Both the position numbers and the translations under genes were made by a program. The notes under the pieces are model-generated. The model worked only from the letters and a program-made list of their open reading frames with translations. It was not told where the DNA came from and searched no databases. From Ptychodera flava (taxonomy: Eukaryota > Hemichordata > Enteropneusta > Ptychoderidae), in NCBI RefSeq assembly GCF_041260155.1, contig NW_027248370.1:230001-294000 (forward strand): a DNA stretch of 64,000 nt, written 5' to 3'. How positions within the stretch are numbered: the first letter of the stretch is position 1; the number at the start of each line of letters is the position of its first letter. Positions 11,691-23,999 of the stretch are shown here, one piece after another.

Positions 11691-12621
11691 TTACGTCAGC
11701 GTACAGAAAGCTGAGAAACAGCGACGAAGAGTATGAGCCAGATTCGCGATCGGTATCCAGTTACCACAAATCACTCGCCTACGAAGATCAACAACGGCAA
11801 ATGAGTAATATTGAGTGGGGTTGATGACAAATTCAACCCGTGACCTCGGTCCGTGATAGAGGGACCGTGATAGAGGGACCGTGCCGTGACCGAGCACCCG
11901 GGCCGAGCACATCGACAAGCGATACCCGTGTCGGCCACGGCAAAGACAAATGTGATAGATCGGCTCCTGCGACAACGCGGCGATCAGTACTTCGCAATCC
12001 TTGCAATGGTGTAGCCAGCAAGTTCAAAACCAGTTACCCGGGCTATTCTCAAATCACCGGAGGAGTCTTCAACTTCACATTCAACATCGCGGCCTCAGAA
12101 AACAACTCTTAACAGCGTCTTTCTTCGCCAGATGTCCGTACACCACCGTGTTTCATTCACGTAACCGTACTCAGTAGATCTGACAGCCGTACTCGGACTC
12201 CGATTAGTCTAATTTCGCGTACAATTTTGAAGTTTCTATCATTCAAATTTTATTACAGTTGATCTTGTTACTCTAAATACCAATTTTGTTCACATGTATT
12301 TAAAATATTTAATATTTCTGTCTTCAAACGTCTTTGTTTGTGTCTGTTTTTGTTGTCTTAGTCGAGATGGAAATACAGTGATATAGTGAACTCAGTACGC
12401 TGCATCAAATATTTGCATATGAATAGTAGAAAGTTTTCCCTTAGCCAATCAGTGAGCTCACAGCTGATGAAAAGTTCATTGACAGCATATCAATGCGCAC
12501 TATATAGAATCTATATGCAATCAGGCCGTGTCGTGATTAGCTGTTTTTTTGCGACGGCGATCGACAAAATTGGGGAACATATGTAATAATAACAGAACCC
12601 CATGGCCTTGGGTTCTGTCAT
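11691..12621. other. Intergenic; short tandem GTGATAGAGGGACC repeat
   Basis: A 15-base unit (GTGATAGAGGGACC with one extra base) is repeated at about 11852-11883. Beyond it is a GC-richer patch and AT-rich sequence. Open frames here lack recognisable domains. Confidence 0.4.
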
Positions 12622-14080
12622 ATGTCATTAAATAAATGCCAAACGATCCACTGCATGGATCATTCCGACTTTTTCATTCACATGTTTAAAAGAGCTACAT
12701 TCGATAAGTGTAAAACCTCCCAGCATATAATCTCTTGATTGTAAATTACGGCGACTTAATATAAGGAAATCGCTGACTAAGAAAACTAACAGAGACAGAC
12801 GGGGCATTATTGCAAAATCTCGGGGGCAGAGGTAACAAATGAACAAACAAATAAACAGCAAGTTGATATAGATATGTGGGACATAAATGCATTACTTCGT
12901 AACGAACGATACAGCAAGGTAAATAGAGAGATACTAATTAAGCGGAAGGGTCATTTAGTAAAATTGAGTGTACACGGGACATTTTGACAGACTTCTAAAT
13001 CTGTCGTTTCGAACCGTGAGTTCTTCGATGAAATCCAAGCCGACTTAAATGTTGCTTTCGAGCCGTATTGCCATGTATCATTACATTACTTTTGTTCAAA
13101 CATGCAGCGGTAGGTCATACGGTAATATCATTACACGGTTAGTTTTTCTATGGAGATGGACAATTGAACGATAAATTATGTACTAATGTGATAGTGCCGT
13201 GATTGTCATATTATTCACGACGGCTTGATGTGGACGCGATTGGTTACTTGTCATACTTCACATTTGCACACCGAGTTAACAGAAACCTGACAGCAAGCAA
13301 AATATTGCCTTGACTAATGTTCGAAACACTCTATGGAACAACTGATTGCACGCATGGAACGCCCAAAACGTTTCTGTCCTGTATTGTTTTAGTACAAAAA
13401 CGATATACTTAAATTAAGCCAAAACATTTAGCTACGAAAAGCTGTTCAACAAGTTGATACATCAGAGCGATTTTCAAATGATCCATTATCTCGAATCAAG
13501 CTAACTTGTTTTCGCTTTACGAGCATGCATGAAAAATTGTATTATGTCATTAATCACAGCTAGAATTTATTCATGAATTAATCATGTCACTCAAGTTACA
13601 ATCAAACAAAAATATCACATGTCAGTGTGTATTACCGTTCAACAGCAAAACAGGTGCAGGTCTATGTGGAAATTCAGGCTAATACTTCAAGTTTATTTTT
13701 GAATTCGAACTCGCAACCTTGTTAACCATCTCTTCCTGAAAAATGGTTGGAGATGAAGACAACTCGAATATATATTTATATATATTCTTCATCTCCAACC
13801 ACTTTTCAAGAAGAGATGGTAAACAAGATTGCGATGATGGTAGTATTCAACCAGGCACAGGGACCAGAAAGGTTGATATTATCGACAAAAGAAAGAAAAA
13901 GTGTACTACAAACGTAGAAATCATCGCAAAACAAGCCCCAATTTCATAAGTATTAAAGTAGCTAAAACTGTCACAGAGCATCTTCATTACTAACTTTAAA
14001 CTCTTTCAGTATATAATTTTATTCCAACCATCTCATGTGATCAAGAAATTGAATTGGAAAGAATATATCAATCCCACCTT
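12622..14080. repeat. Non-coding duplicated segment, copy A
   Basis: Aligns with 14455-16350: for example ATTACGGCGACTTAATA near 12747 and GATGTGGACGCGATTGGTTA near 13228 both recur. Copy A lacks the TTAA palindromic insertion of copy B. It has its own insert of about 275 bp (13671-13947) that contains a strong hairpin. No conserved reading frame was found in either copy. Confidence 0.85.
13721..13824. repeat. Hairpin with AT-rich loop in copy A
   Basis: The arms GTTAACCATCTCTTCCTG and GGTTGGAGATGAAGA pair with TCTTCATCTCCAACC and AAGAAGAGATGGTAAAC around a TATATAT loop. This lies inside the insert specific to copy A. The sequence just upstream (TTCGAACTCGCAACC) resembles a tRNA-derived B box. 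Confidence 0.75.
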
Positions 14081-14454
14081 TAAATATCGACGTTAATTTT
14101 TTGTAAATGCAATGTGTAATTCGCCAGACTATATTCATGAACATTTTGTATTTTGTCGGTGTGTTTTTTCGTACAAAATATGTTTTGCTCTTTTGGTAAT
14201 GAGTACATTTATGTTACGAAAGATTTTTTCATGTATTGTATAAAATACGTAATGAGCGGGATCTGATAGTAGGAGTGAGAAGTATTGCTTCCTCACATAT
14301 TGCTTCTTCATAGCAGCTTAAATATGAAGGAAAGTCATTCTGGCTGCTCAAAAGCTTTCAGCATACGCTTAATAGCTGTAGAATTTAGTTTGCAAATAAG
14401 TCGTAGACGAGTGAAATAAAGATATAATAAAAACATGTGCACCGCTTTTTTCAT

Positions 14455-16350
14455 AAAATAAATGCCAAATGAATCACTGCATGGATCATTCCGACTTTTT
14501 CATTCACATGTTTAACAGAGCTACATTCGATAAGTGTTAAACCACCCAGCATATAATCTCTTGATTGTAAATTACGGCGACTTAATACAAGGAAATCGCT
14601 GACTAAGAAAACTAACAGAGACACATTGGGCATTATTGCAGGATCTCGGAGGCAGAGGTAACAAATGAACAAACAAATAAGCAGCAAGTTGATATAGATA
14701 TGTGGGACATACATACATTACATCCTAAGGAACGAGACGGCAAGGTAAATAGGGAGATACTAGTTAAGATTCCAAGACAAGAAATTGACTCTCTTTAATG
14801 TAACAATTCTCTGGTGGTTAATAAGCTCAGAACCCCCGTACATTATACATTTTCTGAAAGCCTAGATATAGGGGAAGATTTTGGTAATCACAGTGTCACC
14901 ATTGTTTACATAACTATCATGTGACAGGTAATTTACATAACCTTTCAAAAATCGGTTTTCCCTATGTTTTGTCTCAATACTTCAAAATATCTGACTCAAA
15001 CGTGCTGGAATGCAAGCTGTCACAATGTTCTTCCAAAGTGTGTCTCAGATTTTTTATATCTTGCTTAGTTTTTATTTGAGCACAATTTGAAAGAAATCAA
15101 CCACGATTAAATTCACCGCTCTAGATGTTTTTAGGCATAAAAATTGTTTAAGAAGATTAAAAAAATTCTGAGACACACTTTGGAAGATCCTTTGGGCAGG
15201 TTGCATTCATACAAATTTCAGCCACATATCCAAAGCATCGAAACAAAACAAAGGGAAAACCGATTTTTGAAAGGTTATGCAAATTACCTATCACGTGATA
15301 GCTATGCAAACAATGGTGACACTATGGTAACCAAAATGTTCTCCTATATCTAGGCTTTTTGAAAATATATAATTTATGGGGGTTCTAAGCTTATTAACCA
15401 CTAGAAAATTGTTTGCTTAAAAAGGTCAATTCATGTCTTGGAATCTTAAGTGAAAGGGTAGTTTAGTACAATTGAATCAACACGGGACATTTTGACAGAC
15501 TTCTAAATATGTCGTTTCGAACCGTGAATTTTTGGTGAAACAAAAGCCGACTTAAATTTTATTCATGGGCTTGCAAGCCGCACTGCCATGTATCATTACA
15601 TTACTTTTCTTCAAACATGCAGCGGTAGGTCATACGGTATTATCATTACACGGTTAGTTTTTCTATGGAGATGGACAATTGAACGATAAATTATGTACTA
15701 ATGTGATAGTGCCGTGATTGTCATATTATTCACGACGGCTTGATGTGGACGCGATTGGTTACTTGTCATACTTCACATTTGCACACCGAGTTAACAGAAA
15801 CCTGAGAGCAAGAAAAATATTCCTTGACTAATGATCAAAACACTCCATGGAACAATTGAATGCACGCATGAAACTACGACAACTTTTCTGTCCTGTATTG
15901 TTTTGGAACAAAGACGATATACTTAACGTAAGTATGATGACACGGCTAGTTTTTTTGTGGAGATGAACAATTGAACTATAAATTATGTACTAATGTGATA
16001 TTGCTGTGATTGATAGCTACGAAAAGCTGTTCAACAAGTTGATACATCAAAGCGATTTTAAAATGATCCATTATCTCTAATCAAGCCAACTTGTGTTCGC
16101 TTCACGAGCATGCATGAAAACTTGTATTATGTCATAAATCAAAGCTAGAATTAATTCATTAATTAATCATTTCACTCTAGTTACAATCAAACAAAGTTAT
16201 CACATGGCAATGCGTGATGCCGTTGCACAGCAATAAACAAGGTCTACGTGTTTTCTAAGTATTAAAGTATTACAAAAGAGTTACAGAGAATCGTCATTAC
16301 TAACTTAAACTCTTTTATAAGCAATTTTATTCAAACGATCCCGTCGAGCA
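14455..16350. repeat. Non-coding duplicated segment, copy B
   Basis: Sister of 12622-14080, carrying an inserted palindromic element at 14768-15445. It also has a local re-duplication: the GGAGATGGACAATTGAACGA block of about 15665 recurs diverged near 15957. Confidence 0.85.
14768..15445. mobile_element. Long palindromic MITE in a TTAA target
   Basis: The ends are GATTCCAAGACA and TGTCTTGGAATC, flanked by TTAA at 14764-14767 and 15446-15449. The two arms are about 290 bases each, roughly 85% alike by eye, and run inward to AAGTGTGTCTCAG / CTGAGACACACTT around a short centre. Copy A has the unoccupied site CTAATTAAGCGG. The TTAA target suggests mobilisation by a piggyBac- or Kolobok-type transposase. 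No transposase is encoded here. Confidence 0.88.
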
Positions 16351-18640
16351 CGAAACACTGAAATTTAATGATATTTATTTGAGTATTTGGAAAATAGCAA
16401 CATTTGTCTCTTTTTACTGTTGCCTTCATCCTTTGTACCTGCCTCAGTTTCCGTCAGTCTGTCTGTACTAGAAAAGCGATCACAGACAATCTCTCTCTCC
16501 CTCTCTCCCTCTCTCTCCCCACTTTCTCTCTCTGTCTCTCTCTCTCTGTCTCTCTGTCTCTTTGTCTCTCTCTCTCTTCAAATCATAGTGGCAAAAATTT
16601 TGGAACTGTTTTCACTTCTTCACAGATGTGTTTTCATACTCAAATACACAGTATTGTTGGGAAAGCTTCAAGAGTAATGTATTTCATTAAGCGTACCCGT
16701 GCTAATTTTTCAAACACTTTTACACTGAAATCTTTGTATGTAAGCCACGTGCGAAGCGATCTGATACTGCAGTGTTATACGGTTTTCATGGCAAGTGACA
16801 TTAATTTATAAAATCATTTGTGTGGAACAAAACGTATGAAATTTTATGTTTTTAATCAATTGTACCATGTATTTCAGCAAATTACCATTCTCTATGTAAT
16901 GGATTTAGCTTCCACCATTGGTGAGGAAGTATGAAGTTGGATATGCTACTATAGTTTACAAACTGGTCAAGGTATGTTGTAATTGTCTGTCAATTTTGTA
17001 CAAACTATCTTTTAACATACCGAACAGGCAGCTATTTTTTCCAAGTAAGCGTTTTTAAAGCTGATTCAAACATCGATTCATTTGGCTCTGCTGCCAAGTT
17101 TTGACGTGCACTCCTGCAGAGTGAGTGTTTTACTAGTTTACCTGAATTGTTTTATTTGTTTGTTTTGATTGTGACGCAATATTCATATATTCGTGATTTT
17201 TTATCTTTATGAGCTATATGTTGTCTTTATACTTTTCTAAAGTGCCCACAAATGTTTTTATGGCCTTTGGTTTACCTTAATAAGTAATAAAAAATATATA
17301 AATACAAAATAGTATAACCTTAGTTTCATGCATCCTACAATCATCAGATGTATCTATATATAAATTAACCAAGATGTCAAAGAGAGAAAACAAAAATGCG
17401 AATAAGCCTGCCAAGAAGAGATAGAAAGTAACTAAAATAAAATGAAGGCTCCAATCAGCGAAGCAAGCTGTAAAGAAAGACAAGAAGAATCAATTTGTTT
17501 TAAGAAAGGTTCCAGCATCATTAATCAATCAGAAAGAGAATACAGATTACTATATATTAGGAGGTAACATTGAAGTGTATCATGTTTTAAAATTTTTGAA
17601 GTTTGTGCTAATATACATTGGAAGTACATTTTCATTTACTATATAGCTTAACTTAAATGAAACCTCTTCGATTTAAAAGCCTAATCAAGAATTGCAAGAA
17701 ATCTATCCCGTTCGCATCTTGCTTATACAAAAAGTGTGTTTCCGTCTGTAAAATACTGATTTGATATCAAACTTTTATGATTTAAAATCTTTAAAGTTTG
17801 AAACATCACTCGCATTTTTCACCTTGAAGGACAGCTACATTTATTAATATAATCGAAATAAAATGTAAAAGTTAAATCAAGGGCTATCTCACCGTGATTA
17901 TGAAAATATTGAAAAAAAAGCAGAATTTACATTTGACTATAAGCAAATTTCTCATTATACTTCACAGAAGAGATGAACTTATAAATATTTATGATCTTTC
18001 TCTGAAATTGCCACAGCATTTTGCAAAATGTTAAAATTACTTGACACTCTTCAGATACAAAAAGAAAATGGAATGATAACACAGGCTGGACTATTGCAAA
18101 TGTGCCCAGCTAACGCTTTGTTACTAGCCACAGTTGCCTCTTTCCTGAGGTCTTTCAGCTTTTGCACCATTCCATCACCAGTCTTATTTTCTACGATATA
18201 CGTAACAAAAGTAAACACGCTTTCAATAAAAGAACTTGATTACCTTAGCAGCAACAAAAACATATTGATAGTAAGTATACTCGCATTGTAAAAAAGTTGG
18301 AAAATTGTCGTATATAAATAATTTTACAATAAGCCAGGTGGTATCGATAATAAAACAGTATATCCTTACTGGTTGGTGACTATATGCTGCATTTGATTCT
18401 CAATGTTTTTTACTTCCCAAATACGAAGGCGATTTGGCATAATGTGCAAAACACTTAAAAATGTTTATTTGCGGTCAAACGGAAAGAGTTAAAGATAAAG
18501 TTTGGAACAGATGTTCAGTGACAGGTTTTGAGATAAAACTGTCACTAGGCAAAAATGAAGGTTTCGGTTTATAAAAAATGCAGACTAAATCCCATTGTGA
18601 TTTATGACTGACGAAGCGTCGGATACGCCCCGCCTCTTTT
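16351..18640. other. Intergenic, AT-rich; CT/GT microsatellite
   Basis: A (CT)n/(TCTG)n tract lies at 16490-16578. Nothing else is supported. The minus strand near 18200-18040 reads open for about 40 codons (MVQKLKDLRKEATVASNKA), but I see no splice context. Confidence 0.45.
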
Positions 18641-18643
18641 TTC

Positions 18644-18650
18644 TATATAA
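18644..18650 (+). promoter_or_regulatory. TATA box of the lectin gene
   Basis: TATATAA lies about 30 bases upstream of the likely start of a non-coding exon ending in a GACTG|GTAAGT donor (18719). Confidence 0.65.
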
Positions 18651-18673
18651 GCAGGTGTAGTGAACACCAGGAG

Positions 18674-21600
18674 CATCACTGAAGCCCAGCTCTACCACTT
18701 GTGTAACTGCTGAGACTGGTAAGTTAACCACTAACGATATTTTTCATTTGTTATTAACATTGCCTGTGAGCTTACTTTTTCAATGTGTAGTCTTCTGATG
18801 CCGTGAATCTTTCATGTTCTGCATGTCGTAAGGACTTATGCAAGATGTTTTCTCGGTTTGTGAAGTGAACTAAGATCAAAATATTGGATCTCCAATTTTC
18901 GAAAAAGCTTCAGTCTTCCCAATATGTAAGCTTGTAATTGTAGTGGTTTTATCAAACGTCTTTGTAAACTAAGGTAATTTCAGTAAGCTCTTGACGTAAG
19001 ACATCGGCAATACGAATGCGATCGATAGGAAGTTTTTCCAGTCTCGCTGCCGGACTTAGAATAATTTTATGTATATTTCTACTTATTGACGCCGCTGTTG
19101 ATTTTTTCTGCAGATATTGCATCAAACATGAATTTTAAATTTGCTGCCGTCTTCTTTGCCTGTGCGGTGACGTGTTACGCTGTAAGTAAACATAATTTAT
19201 ATCGCCCATTAAATCAAAAGAATTTTGAAAAAACACTGGTTTCATTTACCATTATCGCAAGTTTTGTCTACTCTTAGCAGTATTACAGTGATTCTTATTA
19301 AGTTTCAAGAGCGGTAAATATTGTGCGTTTTTTATGTATGCAATGTGAACAACAACACGCACTTCGCATTAGGAAGAGAATATGTGTACGCTTTGTGAAA
19401 CTTAAAATGGGTTATAGAGCCAAGTTTATAGTCTTGGCTTGTCTTTTGAAGGATTAAATTAAGTCCTGCTAGAGTTACAGAAGTAAGTGATTTAGCTGAT
19501 AATTACGAAATTCTTAATTCGTCGGAACTAAAAGAGAGTGCATATTGTAGTTCTTGATAAAACGTTAATCGGCTAATTAAAGTATTTTCTCTTTTTACAT
19601 CATGCCGGAGTAGCAAGGTCCAAGTAAGTCATCCTATTTACTCACTATATTCCATTATTTGTTTCATCGATAACATGATTTAAACTAAAATGTATAATAT
19701 AATTAGCAAGCTGAATAGTGCAGGTAATCTATTTTAGAACATTCTGGTTATCTGAGGCATTATGTGTCAAACAACCTTGCACCATTTCTAAACTTACGTA
19801 ACTATGTTATAGGGAGTGTAACACCAAATTATTGTGTTAATGCACGTTTTGTTGGCAATGGCGTTTCAAGATGCGCTTAACCAAGGTGTCTAAAGATACA
19901 ATCAAAAACATATAACTATGCGTTACATTCTATGCTCTGAGCACCCGCTTGCTTGTAGGTCTGATATACCTAAATGTTATCTTGCTACGAACGAAACCGT
20001 ATTAAGGTATCAGCTAAATGGTACGATAGCCAGTCTTTGCTTCTTATCACAAAACAGGTAATTGGCACGACGTATGGCATTGTCTATTTTAGCTTATTAA
20101 ATAATGCTCCAGCACTTCATATGACGAGTTTCTGATTATCAGCTAAGACTATAGGAAAGTAAACAACTGTACTCTGGAAAACAATTCAGATTTATAATGA
20201 GAGTATATGAAGTTTCCTAAATTTTATATCAAGCCAGCCAAGGTGAATTATTTTATTTCAGAAAGCATCCTGTACTTTTTCTATAAGCCTCTTTATATGT
20301 GTGTGACTACACGACGGCTGTTTCCATAGTACATATAACAGTTGTATGCAACAAAACGTGTGTGCATCAGAATGCATATTACTTCTCAACCATTACGCTT
20401 TCAAGCGTCGTATTATCACTGCTTTCAATATGCTCTTCACAGGCTCTATCACGATGGAAAACTGTGAAAAGGGAGATTGCGATTGTATGGTGTATGAAGT
20501 ATACTGTGAACAAGACCCTGACGACCACCCATACCAACAGAAAGCAGCTGAGTTTTGCAGCACCCTTTCAGTATAGCCTGGTGGACCACCAGGTCGCCTT
20601 GCAGTGTTACGTACTCGGGTTATAGACGATGCAATCAGAAACCACATCTTAAGTAATAACATGCATCAAAGCCCATGCATTAACAGATACGGCTTCTGGA
20701 TCGGTCTTAGTGACAGCCTGACAGAGGGTGAATTCATCTGGAGTGATGGAGGGGCTCATTGCGACTTCGACTATAGCAACTGGGCATCGGGCGAACCAAA
20801 CAACAACACAAAGAAAGACGCTTTGGGACAAGATTGCGTACAGCTTTGGTAAGAATACGCTCAATAATTCAAACGAATGGTAAAAGCTATATTGAATGTC
20901 AAGACTTCAATGACCGCATCAAAGCAAGGCTTCCTTATATTAACCATTCCCACTGACGAATCCCGCTCAAAGCGATCGTTTGTTCACCGCTGTCCCTTCT
21001 ATTCCCCACCGAGTTTAAAATTTGGCATTCTTACGATTAAACCAAAAACAGTAGTATTTTATCCACCGAATCGTACTTAGGTATCTGCCCCATGGTATAA
21101 TAGCCAAAGCCATATCTTATCATTATTTATGCTAGATTTTTCAGTCCAGTGTGGTTTTATATAATTATAATACGATGAACTGCCCATTGTCACTGTTTTG
21201 CTTCCTGTCTGTGCCTCTATCGGTCTGTCTGTCTGTCGGTTTTTATGGTTTTTTGTTTGTCTGTCTATGTCTATCACTTTTTCTCTGCTTTTTTATAAAT
21301 TCCCTCTAGGTTTTGTATACAACCTCGTGACAGAATTCACCCTTAAAAAGCGTGTCGTTTTTATAATATCAACAGGTTCAGGGCGCTCACAGCGGTCTGT
21401 GGGACGATGAATACTGCGACTTCCGGCCAAAGGGCATTGTCTGTGAAATTCCAGGTAAGCACAAAATAACTATGTGTTATTTATGTCATATAATGTAAGC
21501 AACAGAGTAGATTCTATAAATCGTTGCCGATTCAAACATTCAGCTACAGTTGTTTTAAAACTAGAAAATCGGAGTATTACAAGATATCATATGGTATGAT

Positions 21601-22324
21601 ACATTAAAATAAGCCTCTGTGCGATGAAAGGTATACAGTCACCTGTACTCTAAATATTCCCAGATATGGTCAAAGGGTCGTTTCTTGGTATTCAAAATTC
21701 CCATGGGAGGGCGCTGTTTTAAAAAGCGGCCACCCGCGTAAAATCTTTAAGTGGCTACATTTTCTCTTTCCATGGTAACTGTAGAAAAATTGGAACCGGT
21801 GACAGTATACCATTAATCTTAAAATCCTTGGCGGAAGACGAAATTTCAATTTTCTATCTGTCTTGGCTTTTAGACATCTGTGCTAAAAACATAAGTTACA
21901 ATCATCGCATTAAAGGTAGCAAAATACCAAGACCTCTTACAGACTGCTATTTTCAAAATAGATCGGAGTACGAGCTTACATTGGCTCCTCGGGCATCTAA
22001 CTTATTTGCAACTTCCCACAGATCCAAGACATCACTAAAGAGTTTCTTATACATTAGTGGAAGCAATTTCTAAATAGTTTTTAAGCCAAGCACACAAACA
22101 CACATTCCGTATGTCTTAATCGTGGCCTCTTTTCTTTCTTTGTTTCAGACCCTCATTGCCATTCCTTGGGAGCGTAGAAACTGAACCGATATTTTCGTAC
22201 ATAAAAATACAGGATACGTCCCGGCACTATTTGAGCTAGTGTCGATAATGAATCCTTCTTTGTCCCTTCACTATAGCTAACTGAGAGATTTCGTCAAGTT
22301 GTGAAAAAGTCACTCTTAAATAAA
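18674..22324 (+). CDS. Secreted C-type lectin, possibly non-functional copy
   Basis: Proposed exons: a non-coding exon about 18674-18718; 19114-19181 with the ATG at 19128 and signal peptide MNFKFAAVFFACAVTCYA; a 10-base microexon 19614-19623; 20443-20848; 21376-21454; and 22149-22177 ending in TAG. A poly(A) signal AATAAA lies at 22319. The main exon has a C-type lectin fold: KAAEFCSTLS, FWIGLSDSLTEGEFIWSDG, WASGEPNNN and DCVQLW. The next exon supplies GLWDDEYCDF and GIVCEIP. EPN plus a WDD strand is the pattern of mannose-type, calcium-dependent lectins. Two problems appear: an in-frame TAG at 20574 within the domain, and phases of the third and fourth coding exons that do not join by one base. 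Either the gene is a recent pseudogene or these are assembly errors. Confidence 0.7.
19614..19623 (+). other. Proposed 10-base microexon (QGP)
   Basis: CAAGGTCCAA lies between a pyrimidine-rich acceptor ending CGGAGTAG and a perfect GTAAGT donor. It converts phase 0 of the signal-peptide exon to the phase 1 needed by the lectin exon. The result is a CYA|QGPSSITMENC junction with a good signal-peptidase site. Skipping it would shift the frame. Confidence 0.5.
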
Positions 22325-23999
22325 TCATTTTTAAAAACAATAACGTCGTCCTGCATGGTTTTATTTTGAAAATGATAAGTCGGGAACTACAACAAAACGT
22401 ATTTAAGAGTATATCCCTGTCAATAAAAGCTTGGTCAACGATAAAAATGCATCCTTATTTTGGCGCACATGTTGTTTTGCCTAGAGTAGCAGATAATATA
22501 TTTTGATCCCACTATCATTGTCTGAAAGAGGCTACAGTTTCCCTATTGATGGTATATTCGAAGACGGTAACAACTTGTCCCCCTCTAAAATCAAAAACAT
22601 CGATAAATTAATATGTACAATGATGCAATCTGAGAGGTGTTTCAATTTATTTTGCACCCAAAAAACAATTGCGTACCCCCTTCTTTCTTTTCATATTTTG
22701 AGCAACACCTGCTTCCCTTCCTTGTAGATTTCGGTTTTTTTAGTGACCGGGCACTTCAAAATATCGGATCGAATCCAATATCGGATAAAAGTCTACCAAC
22801 TTGTGAAGGATTTTCGGCAAATAATTGAGCCGTTAGGTGACTGTTTCATGGGAAAATGTCAAGAAGATGCTCGTATGTAAGATTAGTAGAAATGAAATTT
22901 CTCTGCAGATGACGGAAGACTCAGCCGTTTTTGAGCCGATCTTGCGTTGCTCGGACGGCCGTTTAAAGCCGAATAGCGCCCGCAATAGACGGCTTGATAT
23001 ATAGGCTACTCTCGAGAAAAGGCTAACTCGTAAAGATTGTAATGGCATTGGGAAAAGTTCGAAAAAGTTCATCAACCTTAAAGGCAAATTCATATTCATT
23101 GGCAAGGTGTAGAGAGGCTGACCGGAAATAGGCCTGACATTGAATGGATTAATTCGAATTACTGCCTAGGACTGCCTGGGAAAAGTATTACCAACTTGAT
23201 CGTTTTTAACGAGTACAAAAGTACGTACTTCATACCGCTGTCAGTAATTAAAAAATTCTACGGTACAAATAAACTCATCTCCTCGAGTATTCTTTGCGTA
23301 CAATTACTGATCAGAAAGGAATGTCAATGCAAGGTCCACAAATACTGTAGTTGCTGCTAAGGTTGAATATTTGCACTTCTAAACGTACTTTGAACGTCAA
23401 ACGCTATGTTGACTCTTTCATTTTTTTACTTCACTCGAGAAGTCAGCTTTCTCTAGGGCACATCAGTCTTAAATACGCTCGTGACCTCAGGCTCGTGAAC
23501 GTCCTATTAGTCCTATTTCAAAATATCCTCCGATTTCTGTCCTAGGCAAATATACCGGAAACAGTGATTGGTGTTTGCGGTCCTATAAGATCCGTTTACT
23601 GCTCACTGATTGGCTGGACCCTTTCTCTTCCGTCTCATTATCATGTAATGATCACCTCGCTGCACTGTGATTGGTTACCTTGTGTCCTCGTCTTAGCCTC
23701 TTTCTGTAGTGTTCACTGCCTCGTAATTTAATGTCCAATGTACTTCATGTATACCATTGTGGTAACCATGCAGTTTTCGAAAATGTTTGCACCCGGCACG
23801 TGGCTAGATCACTACGTACAAAGACACATACTTAGTGTCACAATGTTATTTGCAGCAAAGGGTGGGTAGATGGAATTCCTGGGCCAAAAATGAACACCGG
23901 GGCGAAACTTTTTTGTGAATCCATGTGAAAACATAAATCATTTATCAGTTTTGTTATATACTCCTAAATTGTCAGTTTGATCAAAATCGAGACCACATT
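22325..23999. other. Intergenic, no gene supported
   Basis: Only short open frames on both strands and no repeated modules recognised. Confidence 0.45.

Noticed and set aside
16387-16811. Ser/Leu-rich open frames
   Set aside because: Translation of a CT/GT microsatellite.
18028-18291. 87-codon + strand frame and its antisense open stretch
   Set aside because: Neither strand shows splice sites or a known domain.
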